A DNA stretch of 64,000 nucleotides from Bactericera cockerelli (lineage: Eukaryota; Arthropoda; Insecta; Hemiptera; Triozidae), in assembly GCA_024516035.1 (NCBI GenBank), contig CM044964.1, positions 28,349,778-28,413,777 of the forward strand, written 5' to 3'. A program made the position numbers and the translations under genes. Numbering within the stretch: the stretch's first letter is position 1; each line of letters opens with the position of its first letter. This document shows positions 44,326 to 55,945 of the stretch, piece after piece. Under the pieces are notes generated by a model. It did no database searches and was not told where the DNA came from. It saw only the letters and a program-made list of their open reading frames with translations.

Positions 44326-44510
44326 TGAACTGTCTCGCTGGGGGGAGGTAAGATACCACTATCAGCCATGTCAGACCTGAAGACATTAACTCAAACTCTG
44401 ATAGATTACGAATAAATTTTCTCAATAAAATTGACATATTAAATGGTTACCAATTTATTACCAACAAGAGGGGTGATCCGTATTGGTAAGTTTAAGTTAA
44501 ATTTTGTATA

Positions 44511-44898
44511 CAGGGTGTTTTAGAGAAGTGTGCCTTTATTTTAATTACGTGTTATATGGACTATTTTCGGGGAGCCCAAGTCTATAACAAAAAGTACGAA
44601 AGTGCTTTATACGGGAGATACACGACTCTAAAGGTTCTTTAAAAAAATCTAAGATTTTGAATTACGCCTTACCTGTTAGAGTTACTGAAACGCAGAGAAA
44701 AATCGACTCCCAATACAAGATGACGCCGTTATTTTGATGTGGAAATCGAGGTCATTGCACTCTCAGAGGCAGCCACATGAGGGTTAACTGTATCTCCTTT
44801 ATGAAGCACTTTTGCCCTTTTTGTTATAGACGACCCCTCCTAAAATGGTTCCTATAACACGTGCTTAAAATAAAGGCACACTTTTCTGAAACACCCTG
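44511..44898. mobile_element. 388-bp TIR element (mariner-type ends)
   Basis: CAGGGTGTTTTAGAGAAGTG at the left and the inverse CACTTTTCTGAAACACCCTG at the right, homology extending about 110 bp inward, TA at both outer borders. Confidence 0.75.
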
Positions 44899-44959
44899 TA
44901 GGTGAGTAAGTTTAAGTTAAAAAAGATCTTTTGTAAAAAAATGATGTATAAAAACAAGT

Positions 44960-45165
44960 ATTATTATTATTATTATTCAACCCTTTATTAGATATAAATG
45001 GACATTATGTACAATAGAAAGAATTATTTTAACAATGAAAGAAAAAAAAATGGAAACAATATATACAATAAAAATGAAAAGAATAGAGAAATATATAGAA
45101 ACATATATCCTAACCAAAGGGCGGGGTTATTGCCATTGGGAATCTCTTTTACCCAACCCTTGATA
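44960..45165 (-). repeat. Dispersed repeat, family H
   Basis: Clean copy with the GGGCGGGGTTATTGCC block and an (ATT)n end. Confidence 0.75.
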
Positions 45166-45209
45166 TGTTAAAATAGACACAAAGAAACAAGTAGACTGCT
45201 GGCAGGAAA

Positions 45210-45426
45210 AAGAATAATAATAATAATATCGCCTTATTTATACTGCCCGATTAGGACTATTAAAGTCCCATTATTCCAGCAGTAAGCTCAAGACATAATT
45301 ATTATTATGTGGTTAAAATTCCGAATGGGAGGAAAACTTATCATGTCCCGGCTGGGTTTCGAACCCACGAACTCTGGAATCTTTGGATTCGCAGAGTGCC
45401 GCCTTTACCACTGAGCTACCGGGACA
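45210..45426 (-). repeat. SINE family B
   Basis: Full copy with head, boxes A and B and (ATT)n tail. Confidence 0.88.
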
Positions 45427-45439
45427 GACAGAAGAATCG

Positions 45440-45525
45440 GCTGGACACGGGACACAAGGAGACTAGGACACTAGGAGACTAGGAGACTAGGACACTAGGA
45501 CACAAGGAGACTAGGAGACAACCAG
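45440..45525. repeat. 10-bp minisatellite
   Basis: Repeats of GGAGACTA and GGACACTA, mixed with ACACAAGGAGACTA. Confidence 0.85.
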
Positions 45526-45898
45526 CGTGGCCGAAGAATGCGGAGTGGAGATGATGATGATTCGGCCGCGGGCACAACTTTCACTGGAACCACTGGAGAA
45601 TAATCATTCTAATAAGGAAAAAAATGTAGGTAGGTTAGGTAGGGTACTAATAAAAAAAATAGACGATATGCGAAGAAGAAGAAGAATTTGAATTTTGAAT
45701 TTGAACTTGTTTTACTTTATTTTTACAAAAGAAAAAGAAGAAGAAGAAGAAGAAGAAGAAGAAAGAAAAAAAAATAAAAAAAAAAATAGATAGATATACA
45801 TATATAGTTGTATTTTTTATTATTATTATTATTAAGAAATACGAGTAACTTATACACATATAAATGTCCAATTTGTGCCCACAAAAAATTACCACAAG

Positions 45899-46793
45899 GT
45901 AATTTTAAGCAAATCGTCTTGTCTTCATATAAAAGCCAAATTACTCCCGAAAAGTAGTTACAAATGTACTTAGCGGAACTTTTAACTATGAATATTATTG
46001 AAAACAGAATAAAATTATTATTATTACTTCCTCACTGATAGATTTATTTATTATTGTTCGAAGGATACAGAATATGTATATAGAACATGTGCACTGGTAG
46101 TCAAGTGATTAACGCACTAGTCTGGTAATACAGGTAGGGTAGGGATCCGTTGGTTCGAATCCCACCCTATGTACGGATTTTTCCTCATTAATTTGAGTTT
46201 GTGACCGCATAATAATAAGACTCTGAGGGTTAGGCGGTAGAAAATGCTTTGAGTATTAACCTCGCCTGTTGGTTACCTTCCACTAAAGAGTGTTATTATT
46301 ACTATGAAAATAAGAGGAAAAAAGAGATTGATTGATTGACGGATAGAGGACTATATCCGCGCATGTTCTCCAAGCATTTTCTACCACCTAACCCTCAGAG
46401 TCTTCTTATTATGTGGTCACAAACTCAAATTAATGAGAAAAAATTTACACTAAGAAATTACGAAGACAAGCGATCTTTGAGTCGATAGTATTTCTTTGTA
46501 CCTTCCTTATGATCTAAACAATAATAATAATATCGCCTTATTTATAATGCCCGATTAGGACTATTAAGCCCCATTATTCCAGCAGTAAGCTCAAGAATCA
46601 CTATTATGTGGTAAAAATCTCAAATGGGAGGATATTATTATTAAACATGTTGGATCAAGTTTTATTTAAAATAAAGTAGGTACATAGAATATTTACATAG
46701 AAATTGAAATCAACAAAACAAAACTTGAGTGGGATGCTAATGCCAACGGCATTCTCTTCCGTCATGAGGATAACTTGTCATGTCCCGGCTGGG
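45899..46793. repeat. Left arm of 895-bp inverted duplication
   Basis: Near-identical inverse of 49810-50704, same length. Contains a family C SINE (46085-46300), a reversed C fragment, most of a family B SINE and an insert in it. Confidence 0.88.
46085..46302 (+). repeat. SINE family C (inside left 895-bp arm)
   Basis: Full copy; its inverse is at 50295-50515. A reversed tail fragment follows at 46360-46445. Confidence 0.85.
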
Positions 46794-46860
46794 TTTCGAA
46801 CCCGCGACCTCTGGAATCTCTGGATTCACAAAGTGCCTTACCACTGAGGTACCGGGACTG
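46510..46860 (-). repeat. SINE family B with insert
   Basis: Tail 46510-46633 and head 46766-46860, split by about 130 bp (AACATGTTGGATCAAG.. CGGCATTCTCTTCCGTC). The inverse copy in the right arm starts at 49810. Confidence 0.82.
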
Positions 46861-46969
46861 ACACTTAAACAAGAATTATTCTAAAATGGTTTCCTGTAAA
46901 ATTTATAAGGGTTAAAAAAAAAACTTGTCGAAATTATGATCGCTTTTTTCACTGTCAAATGATTGGTAC

Positions 46970-47354
46970 ATATCGCCAGCTGGAAGGTAAAACTGACCAT
47001 CTGCATTTGGACAGTTTTTCAGGAGAGCCGCGCAAAGTTTTGGCGTGGCGGGCCTTCCTGAAGAAATCTTCCCGGTGGACTGATTTGCGCTCACAATTGA
47101 ATTTTTCTAATTTATTGCATCGATAAAACCTTGATTTCACCAAATGAATCTCGAATGCCATTTGGTCATTGAAATCTCCACCAGTCTTTCAGGTGAAAAT
47201 TATTGTTTTTCGCTTTTTCCCGCGCATATGTTTGAATACTACCGATTTTTTGTTTTTTAGCCAATAGTTAGGTTAATTTCCGACCAGAGAAACGAAAAAA
47301 ACGGAGAAATGTCCAACTGTCACTTGGTCAGTTTTACCTTCTAGCCGACGATAT
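46970..47354. mobile_element. 385-bp imperfect TIR element
   Basis: ATATCGCCAGCTGGAAGG with GGTAAAACTGACC at the left; the inverse complement (GGTCAGTTTTACCTTCTAG) at the right. It contains no convincing gene; two minus-strand ORFs of 60 and 68 codons start in it and look incidental. Confidence 0.6.
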
Positions 47355-47359
47355 ACTCT

Positions 47360-47810
47360 ATTTGTATACATAAAAGACTATACCTATCAACCATATGGCA
47401 AGTTGTTTTAGCATCTAGTTGAGCAGTTCTTTATCCGGTATTTGAAGAATTCGCAGTTCCGCTAACTATATTATTATTATTATTATTATTACTCTCGTAC
47501 AAAATTTCAAGACACCTGCAATTAAGTAAGGAAAGTTTCTTGCGACTTGAAATTCAGCAATATTAATATTACCTATAACCAGTGGCGGCTTCTTACCTTA
47601 TTATTATTTTAATCTTTATTCGGAGAACAAAGTAACGTACAATATTTACATTATAAAATTAAAAATAAATATGTATGATTTTAGTTGTGGTGAAGCACAA
47701 GGCCTCTTCACAATTTTTGTGGGCAGCGCAGCATTACTAAGAGCCTTCTGTACTTTTCGAATTCTATTACATTGATTTCTTTTTACTCTGGTAATGCCGC
47801 CACTGGTGGT
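47360..47810. other. Intergenic, no clear feature
   Basis: AT-rich with (ATT)n runs; CAGTGGCGGCTTCTTACC and its near-inverse CCGCCACTGGTGG flank 47580-47815, so an inverted-repeat element of about 235 bp is possible. Confidence 0.35.
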
Positions 47811-47814
47811 TACT

Positions 47815-47965
47815 CATACAAGTAACTACTCATTATTTCCTCACGAGGTATGAGTGGACCCCGAACATCCAAGTACAGAGCAGAAAAATTCCTGCCCCGC
47901 TGGGACTCGAACCCAGGTCACCGTGCGTGCAAGCCTAGTTCATTCTGCCACGGTCTGCACTACTC
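47815..47965 (-). repeat. SINE family G
   Basis: CTGGGTTCGAGTCCCAGC B box, GGGGCAGGAATTTTTCTGCT, then GGTCCACTCATACCTCGTG. Confidence 0.7.
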
Positions 47966-48009
47966 AGAATAATTATATCAATACTAATAATAATAATGAT
48001 AATGAAATT

Positions 48010-48142
48010 GACACCGACTTCAGTAGCTTGATCGATAAGGCGGCGGACTTGTAATCGGAGGTTGGTGGTTCAAGTCTCAAGTGAACCAAATATTTAGTAA
48101 AGCGAGTTGTGATATCACCACGATTGTGATCGACACAAATAT
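48010..48142 (+). repeat. SINE family A
   Basis: GACTTCAGTAGCTTGATCGA head, GGTGGTTCAAGTCTC, tail TGTGATATCACCACGATTG. Confidence 0.85.
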
Positions 48143-48154
48143 TATAAAAAAAAA

Positions 48155-48448
48155 AGGATGAGCGTTTCACAGCCGTTTTTATTTCGTAGCCATGAAACAG
48201 GAGCCACTGTAGACGCTTGTGGTCTGTGTTGTAGCCTACCCATCCCGTAGTATGCCTCCCCTCTGATGGGCGAGAAGTGACACAGTACTTGCCATTTAGG
48301 TGCTGGGTTAACACGAGCGAACCAGAAGGTATCCTTTACAAACAATTGTAACCAAATTAATAATGCAAATTTTTTTCGGCACGGGGGATCAAACCCGGGC
48401 CTTCCGCATGGCAAGCGAGTGCTTAACCACTGAGCTAATCGCACGCTC
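48155..48448 (-). repeat. SINE family D, full length
   Basis: Minus strand: GTGCGATTAGCTCAGTGGTT head, GGGTTTGATCCCC B box, then GTGTTAACCCAGCACCTAAA, CTCGCCCATCAGAGGGGAGG and a 3' part CATGGCTACGAAATAAAAAC. About 290 bp, the longest SINE family here. Confidence 0.85.
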
Positions 48449-48479
48449 ATAGGACAAATAAAAAAAGCCAGCGTCGCGC

Positions 48480-48680
48480 GTCGATGTCACATTGAATGCA
48501 CCAGTTCTCGTAGGATCACCGAAGTTAAGCGACGTCGTGATGCTGTCATTCCGGCCCAACCCAGGCTGGGTGAGGTTAATGTGGGTATCAGGTTTGTAAG
48601 TTTCCTGCAAATGGAGGGTAACACCCCCGTCGTGATATGATTATACAGTTGAAAGCGGCGTTAAACCCAATTTAAAAAAA
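48480..48680 (+). repeat. 5S-rRNA-headed SINE with internal deletion
   Basis: TTGAATGCACCAGTTCTCG and ACCGAAGTTAAGCGACGTCG are kept, but the box C region is missing; the body and the tail GAAAGCGGCGTTAAACCC follow. Box loss would weaken pol III transcription. Confidence 0.78.
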
Positions 48681-48728
48681 AAGTTAGCCACCTTGTTAGA
48701 ACTGAGACCACCAAATACCAGGAGAAAA

Positions 48729-48764
<36 letters not shown>

Positions 48765-48944
48765 AAAACCGTCTCCACCACAAACTCGTCTCTACAGTTT
48801 GTGAAAGGTCTGGCCACACGATTCTAGGGTCAGAGGAGTAAGGTCACGTGACCTGCGTGCTTCCTGACTGAAATAATAAGAAGAAGAAGGAGAAGAAGAA
48901 ATACGGCCCTCCTTGGAACAGCTCATTTCCAAGACGCGTTTCAT

Positions 48945-49560
48945 TTGGAGAATAGATGCATTCGGACTTCTGGAGATACCTATGATGCATTACCATTTCT
49001 TCTCGTAATGTCGATGCCATTTGAATAGTTGTCTAGAAGAACCACCTATCTGAAAATTTCGATTTTTTTTTTTTTTTAAATGGATCCTTTGTGTAAGTCT
49101 TGAATCACTAGAGAAGTCAGCATACAAAATTTTTGTTCCTACTCGTTTTTATTTGTATTTTTTCGTCAAAACAGAGCAGAAGAAATCTCATGTAAAACCA
49201 CCTATGTGCACTTGTTGAACTAAAATCAGTTTCGCCACGTTGGGGCATAGGATAAGAAGGTAGTTGCGTGTGATGGTATTACTAAAAGTATCCTACTGAA
49301 AAGTGTATTATTAAAAGTGCTGCATTAATGGTATTACTAAAAGTACCCTACTGAAAAGTGCCCTAAAACACATAGGTGGTTCTTCTAGACAACTATTCAT
49401 TTGGAGAATAGATGCATTCGGACTTTTGGAGATATGATGCATTAGCATTGGTTCTCGTAGGTAATGTCGATGCTACCTACTTGGAGAATACGAGTAGATG
49501 CATTCCAACATTTGGAGATGTGATGCATTAGCATTAGTTCTCGTAATGTCGATGCTGCCC
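48945..49560. repeat. 85-bp tandem repeat, three units
   Basis: CATTTGGAGAATAGATGCAT .. GATGCATTAGCATT..TTCTCGTAATGTCGATGC repeated three times; the first junction is split by the element at 49024-49397. Confidence 0.8.
49024..49397. mobile_element. 374-bp TIR element inside a tandem repeat
   Basis: Ends AATAGTTGTCTAGAAGAACC and its inverse; flanked by CATTTG at 49018-49023 and 49398-49403. It interrupts a three-unit, about 85-bp tandem repeat. Confidence 0.75.
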
Positions 49561-49809
49561 ACTAAAAAATGTGACATAATGACACAGATACCTAGCTCTT
49601 TATCTTTTTAGGAAAAGTGCTGTGAAATTAATGCAATATCGCGGAAACCCCTGAGGTATGGCTTATTCTTGGTGTTAACGCTTTAACATAATACTCTATT
49701 CTACAATAATTTTGATGATTACATTTAATGTACTATAAAGTACATTAAAAAATATTCATCTTTCTTATCGCAGAATTATAATAATAAAAATATAGCCTTA
49801 TTTATACTG

Positions 49810-50704
49810 CCCAGCCGGGACATGACAAGTTATCCTCATGACGGAAGAGAATGCCGTTGGCATTAGCATCCCACTCAAGTTTTGTTTTGTTGATTTCAAT
49901 TTCTATGTAAATATTCTATGTACCTACTTTATTGTAAATAAAACTTGATCCAACATGTTTAATAATAATATCCTCCCATTTGAGATTTTTACCACATAAT
50001 AGTGATTCTTGAGCTTACTGCTGGAATAATGGGGCTTAATAGTCCTAATCGGGCATTATAAATAAGGCGATATTATTATTATTGTTTAGATCATAAGGAA
50101 GGTACAAAGAAATACTATCGACTCAAAGATCGCTTGTCTTCGTAATTTCTTAGTGTAAATTTTTTCTCATTAATTTGAGTTTGTGACCACATAATAAGAA
50201 GACTCTGAGGGTTAGGTGGTAGAAAATGCTTGGAGAACATGCGCGGATATAGTCCTCTATCCGTCAATCAATCAATCTCTTTTTTCCTCTTATTTTCATA
50301 GTAATAATAACACTCTTTAGTGGAAGGTAACCAACAGGCGAGGTTAATACTCAAAGCATTTTCTACCGCCTAACCCTCAGAGTCTTATTATTATGCGGTC
50401 ACAAACTCAAATTAATGAGGAAAAATCCGTACATAGGGTGGGATTCGAACCAACGGATCCCTACCCTACCTGTATTACCAGACTAGTGCGTTAATCACTT
50501 GACTACCAGTGCACATGTTCTATATACATATTCTGTATCCTTCGAACAATAATAAATAAATCTATCAGTGAGGAAGTAATAATAATAATTTTATTCTGTT
50601 TTCAATAATATTCATAGTTAAAAGTTCCGCTAAGTACATTTGTAACTACTTTACGGGAGTAATTTGGCTTTTATATTAAGACAAGACGATTTGCTTAAAA
50701 TTGC
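49810..50704. repeat. Right arm of 895-bp inverted duplication
   Basis: Only a few differences from the left arm (for example AAAGTAG/CTACTTT against CGAAAAGTAG). Its inner end joins a separate family B tail at GCCC, so the breakpoint lies inside a SINE. Confidence 0.88.
50295..50515 (-). repeat. SINE family C (inside right 895-bp arm)
   Basis: Mirror copy of 46085-46302. Confidence 0.85.
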
Positions 50705-50799
50705 CTAACATTAAGTTGGTGAAATCAGATAAGGCATTATATGAACTTCATACCTTAAATCGTCTGGACAGTAATCAGTTTGAACGACTGAATTATTAA

Positions 50800-50940
50800 T
50801 AAATATTATTATTATTATGAAGCTCTTTATTAGAAGAACAGGAAAAAAATAAACAAAATATATACATACTCGTATGTACTAACTAAAGGGCGGGGTTATT
50901 GCCTATGGCAATCTCTTCCAGACTTCCACCCAACCCTTGG
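50800..50940 (-). repeat. Dispersed repeat, family H
   Basis: Shorter copy, internal AT-rich part deleted. Confidence 0.7.
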
Positions 50941-51199
50941 AATTTTTTGCGAATGATAAAACCTTTTTTTTTCATATCTTTTGTATTTTTTTTCTTCAAT
51001 TAGGCACTTTAACCAATATTATATGGTCATTCGTGCAGTTCCTCAAGTTCTAAGCCAGGTGAAGGAGGTTTACACATTTCAGAAATACCATCAATGAGTC
51101 CACATCCCTGATTTAAAACAAGAACGGTCACCCATGTCTTTACCACGCTGTAAGTTGCTTAACTTGTACAGTTAACTGTAGAGAGGTAACTACCTACCC

Positions 51200-51515
<316 letters not shown>

Positions 51516-52016
51516 GAGAGATAGTAGAAAGTTCTAGCAACCTGTAGTGACTAGATATTAGCCGTGAATAACTTCAAAGTAACTTACCTTGTCCACTATT
51601 ATACAGGGTGGTCCATTTCATAAATTCATACCCACATTCCTAGCGGAATAAGTTGAAATCTGCAGGGGGCGGGTCCTTTAGTTAAAACTTGTCTCGCAGC
51701 AGAAAGTTACAATTTTATTATATCAATTGAACCTGGAGAGACGTTCAACAAGAGGGGAGACACGTTCCTAGGATTTGAATAAAATAAAATTTATTTATTT
51801 TTAAACTTTAATCGCAAACAGGTTACCTTTTTATTTACAATATTTGGACATAATAAAATATAATTATGTAAATGCTATAAAAAAAAAGTTAAACCTGGAT
51901 ATACATGAGAGAACTTTTTTTTCTCTTACCTACATCTAGGTGTATCTACTAAATTTGACCTGGAAATTTTCCTCATAGGTTTTTTTGGCCGTGCTGCCAC
52001 ATAAACCGCACTAAAA

Positions 52017-52250
52017 TCGGATGAATATGTCACGACGGGGGTTCGACCTTCCATTCGCTGGAAACTCACAAACCAGCTACTCAAATGAACCTCACCCAGT
52101 CTCAGTGGGGCCGGGAATAGCCAGCATCACGAGAGTTCGAATTTGAATGGTCACCCATCCAAGTCCTAGCCTCGCTGGACGTTGCTTAACTTCAGTGACT
52201 GAATGAGAGTTTGGTGTATTCAACGTGCCATCGACGCTGACTATGGTCGG
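52017..52250 (-). repeat. 5S-rRNA-headed SINE (SINE3 type)
   Basis: Minus strand: TTGAATACACCA, CACTGAAGTTAAGCAACGTC, then GGACTTGGATGGGTGACCAT. These are the 5S rRNA box A and box C regions (ACTGAAGTTAAGCAACGT, TACTTGGATGGGTGACCGC). A body with GGCCCCACTGAGACTGGGTG and a tail near CCCCCGTCGTGACATA follow. Best-preserved copy; it keeps the internal pol III promoter parts. Confidence 0.85.
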
Positions 52251-52584
52251 TGTTTATGAACTGGTTATCGAGATGGTTTTGAAGTGGTTACCAGTTCCGA
52301 CGCCTATATCTCATAGTCTCTCTTTGACCACGTGATAGAGCTTTTATCCTTAGCAACAGGCTGCTCCACAAGTGTCTTTTATTTACATCAACACTTCTAC
52401 ACATGAGGAGCAACACTAAGGGCGGAATTGTATTGACAGTCAGCACTATTATCTGCTGATGAGAGCAAAAAAATATTCATATTTATGTATGTTCTGATTT
52501 TCATTCATTCTGGTACTAAGCACTCGCTTGCCACGCGGAACGTCACGTCTTCTGGTGGGAGTTTCAACCAACGCATTTACATTA

Positions 52585-53020
52585 TTATTATTATTAATCT
52601 CTAAATTAGAAGGACACAATTAATGGTAATGGTAAACATTAAAATTCAAAATTGACAATGACAACACCACATACATGGATAAAATATATACGAGTATGTA
52701 CATGTATTTACAAATTGAGAAAAATAGTAAACATCAATGAAAAAAATGAAGACAAGATCTTTTGATGAGTATGCTGTGTATCAAGCAACCAGTTCAAGGC
52801 TGGCAGTTCATTTTGTTTGTTTGATTGTATAAACAAGAAAAAAATATGAATTTTTTTGAAATCGGAACAAAAAAATATTTTTTTTACAAAAACGAACACA
52901 ATATTTCCGCTTTCTAATATTAGAAATTTCTCGGAAGTAAAACAACATGGATAAAAATTACACAGACGTCCTAACTAAAGGGCGGGGGGCGGGGTTATTT
53001 CCTATGACAAACTCTTCCAC
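52585..53020 (-). repeat. Dispersed repeat, family H, with extra AT-rich DNA
   Basis: Both ends of the family around a longer interior. Confidence 0.55.
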
Positions 53021-53324
53021 GCAAATCTTAATATTAGCTGTTATGTAAGTGATAGAGGCTTGCATTAATAAATCCTAGATGTTTAATCCTGTTTCATAAT
53101 TCGGCTCTAAACCACAAGAGTAGACCTACTTTCCGAGCAGTCTGTTGGCCAAATATTCATAGAAGAGCAGGAAAAAAAAGCAAGAAAAAAGAAAGGACAT
53201 TATTCTGTCCATTCATTTGGTCAACCGGTTGTTAAATGGGCAGGGGTTCTCAAGCGAACAAGAAACTGCTGAGCGCTGTCAGTTTTACCGGCCTTGTTTT
53301 TCTTCAAATTGTGCTGACTATCTG

Positions 53325-53470
53325 AATTCAGGATGTTAAAACCAGATAGAATCAATGGACATAAATGGAACCTAGACATTCGATATGGGCGTCCATAGAA
53401 TCCTCTCACCACCGTGATACAGGTATCTGTGGCATTCAGTGCCCATCTCATGGACACGGAATTAATATTA
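53325..53470. repeat. Dispersed repeat, low copy
   Basis: AGATAGAATCAATGGACATA .. GAATCCTCTCACCACCGTGA .. CATGGACACGGA, also present around 7890-7985. Part of it (TCCATTGATTCTAT) recurs at 55697. Confidence 0.5.
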
Positions 53471-53509
53471 TTATTACTTCGGTTGTCAAGTGTAAGTAAG
53501 TAAGTTATC

Positions 53510-53648
53510 ATAATTATTTGTGTTAATCACTTTCGTGATATCACAACTACTCAAACTCGCTTTGCTAACTCTACGTTGCAACCGGGACTTGCACCACCAA
53601 CCTCCAGGTTACAAGTCCGCCAACTTATCGATCAAGCTACTGAGGTTG
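53510..53648 (-). repeat. SINE family A
   Basis: Full copy, same boxes and tail as the 25275 copy. Confidence 0.85.
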
Positions 53649-54062
53649 GTTTTCGGTTATCAAGTGCTGACGACGATGAGGTCAGGGCACTAGCAGGAAT
53701 ATACTGAGGGTTGAAGCCACTAGCAGGAAGAAGATACAGAAGTGGAGAGTCTTTGTTAGGATTTGAGTAATAGAGAGAGAGCTTATTTTTATATAAATAT
53801 AAATAAATAAAAGTTAAAAAAAAAAAAAATATGGTGAGGGTTTCTCATAGTTTGGTCACCCCTGGACGGCAAGCATTTCATTCCCCAGACAACATAATAA
53901 TAATAATAATAATAACATATCTCACATATTTGGACTTTGAGCAGGATTCGATCGGATTGAGCAACCCAATCGCAACTTTCACCAGTGACGTAACTGCGTT
54001 GGGGAAGTGAAGAGCAACCACTGCGAGAATGTGTTAATGTTTTAAAAAGACATTTTTTTAAA

Positions 54063-54176
54063 TCACAATCGTGATTTAACAACTACTCAAACGCGCTTGA
54101 CTAAATAGTTGCTTGAATCGGGACTTGAACCACCGAACTCAAACTGCAAGTTATCGATCAAGCTACTGAAGTCGAT
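54063..54176 (-). repeat. SINE family A
   Basis: Copy with a deletion in the head (GACTTCAGTAGCTTGATCGA, then GGTGGTTCAAGTCCC). Confidence 0.78.
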
Positions 54177-54279
54177 AAATTTTTTTTATTTATAATGCCC
54201 GATTGGGACTAATGACTGCCCGATAAGTCCCAAAGGACTGCCAGAGGGAAAGAAAATATACGCGGCCCAACCTTTTTTT

Positions 54280-54525
54280 TTTAATTTGGGTTTAACTTCG
54301 CTTTCAACTGTATAGTCATATCACGACGGGGGTTTTACCCTCATTCGCTGGAAACTCACAAACCAGCTACTCAAATAACCCTCACCGAGCCTGAGTGGGG
54401 TCGGGAATAGCGAGCATCACGAGGGTTCAAATTTGAATGGTCACCTATCCTAATAGTCCCGCTGGACGTTGCTTCAATTGAGTGACTGAATGTATTCAAC
54501 GTTTCATGGACGCTGGCTCTGTGTA
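54280..54525 (-). repeat. 5S-rRNA-headed SINE
   Basis: Same family; tail GCGAAGTTAAACCCAAATT at the left. Box A region AATTGAAGCAACGTCC is slightly changed. Confidence 0.8.
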
Positions 54526-54759
54526 GGTTATAGTGCTATGAAACTATTATACCTACTTACCTAGTGCTATGAGAAGAGAAACTATTACGAAACTCAATGG
54601 TCAGGTTTAAGTGTATTAAATACTTAAATAGCTATTAGTGGGAATCTTCAATTTTGACATTTATTTGACGAAACTTATGGGATTTCAAACGTAGGGTGGG
54701 GCTGTTAAACAAAATCTAGCTAGAGACATGAAGAGATCTTTTCTTTCCCTAGAAAACAA

Positions 54760-54998
54760 TGTTGAATGCACCAGGGCCACCAGGTCTCATTCAGCCACTG
54801 AAGTTAAGCAGCAACGTCAAGCGAGGATAGGACTTGGATGCGTGACCATTCAAATACGAACTCTTTTGATGCTGGTTATTCCCGGCCCCACTCTGGGTGG
54901 GTGAGGTTGATTTGAGTAGCTGGTTGGTGAGTTTCTAGAGATTGGAGGGTGAAACGTGATGATATTACCTTGCAGTTGAAAGCGACGTTAAATCTTTT
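54760..54998 (+). repeat. 5S-rRNA-headed SINE
   Basis: Opposite orientation to the copy 235 bp upstream: GTTGAATGCACCAGGGC, CTGAAGTTAAGCAGCAACGT, GGACTTGGATGCGTGACCAT, then the shared body and GAAAGCGACGTTAAAT. Confidence 0.82.
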
Positions 54999-55009
54999 TT
55001 TTAACCAAT

Positions 55010-55685
55010 TTTTTTTTATTATTAAAAAATTGGGATCACAGTCCTAATCAGTAGCTAGACCCAAATTTCGGTGGGTTTTAAGTCTTTTGGAGCATGTACC
55101 ATATGTACCATATTTTTTGCGGAAAAGTTACTTTGGATTGATTTTTTTTGCATGTTAATTATTAATTAGGGTGTATGGAAACCTATTAATAATAAAGTAC
55201 ACATATCGTAAAAAAATGATCCTAAAAGATTTGAAGTAAAATCCATACAACAGCCCCGTTTATCAAGTGATTCTTCTTCATTCTACTCATGCATTCATCT
55301 CTGAATACCTCACGATATATAACCGACTCATCTCCGAGCTAAAGGTCAAATTTTACTTTCTTCTTGACCAGAGGAACAGGACAGATAATCAACAATCCTC
55401 AAGCCTTATGCTTTTACTTTTTCTAATATCCGGTCCCGAAGGACCAACAAATTTATGTATTCTTACTTTTTTTCAATACCTGACCTTGATGGACCAACAA
55501 CTTTCTGAAGTTCTTCTACTTCAAATTTGAATATCTGGCCACGGAGGACCAACGATTTTCTATATTTGATTTACTTCGATTCATTTATTTAAAAAAATAT
55601 CAATAAAAGATGGATAGCTTCGATGGATTCTCGGATTTGAATCGTTCTGCGTGTCTCTGTCTTGAAAATAGCGATCCAATGTCTA
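55010..55685. other. Intergenic with a weak repeat
   Basis: Three copies of a CCN..GAGGACCAACNA motif at 55435-55455, 55488-55500 and 55540-55552 suggest an old tandem repeat. The 87-codon ORF spans these and looks non-coding. Confidence 0.35.
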
Positions 55686-55689
55686 GGCT

Positions 55690-55945
55690 CCTTTCATGTC
55701 CATTGATTCTATTTGGTTTGAACGCCCTGATTTCAGATAGACAGGACGGGGGTTTAACCCTTCATTCGCTTGGAATCATATCATCTACCCACATTAACCT
55801 CACCTAGCCTGAATAGGGCCGAAAATACCAGACTCACGTGTTCGAAGGGAACATAATTTTTTGTGTGAAAAGTTTGCTCCAACCGGGCATCGAACTCGGG
55901 ATCTCTGGACTACGGGCAGTAGTCACAACCGTTACGCCACGGAAC
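55690..55945 (-). repeat. tRNA-headed SINE, family F (shares body with the 5S family)
   Basis: Minus strand: tRNA-like head with A box (CGTGGCGTAACGGTTGTG) and B box (GAGTTCGATGCCC), then GGCTAGGTGAGGTTAATGTG, GGGTTAAACCCCCGTCC and a GCGTTCAAACCAAATAGAAT tail. The central part is the same module as in the 5S-headed SINEs. Confidence 0.75.

Noticed and set aside
45647..45895. 82-codon ORF rich in Phe
   Set aside because: Antisense reading of a GAA/AAG microsatellite.
47973..48450. 113- and 102-codon minus-strand ORFs
   Set aside because: Both read through SINE families A and D, and similar peptides arise from the other D copies.
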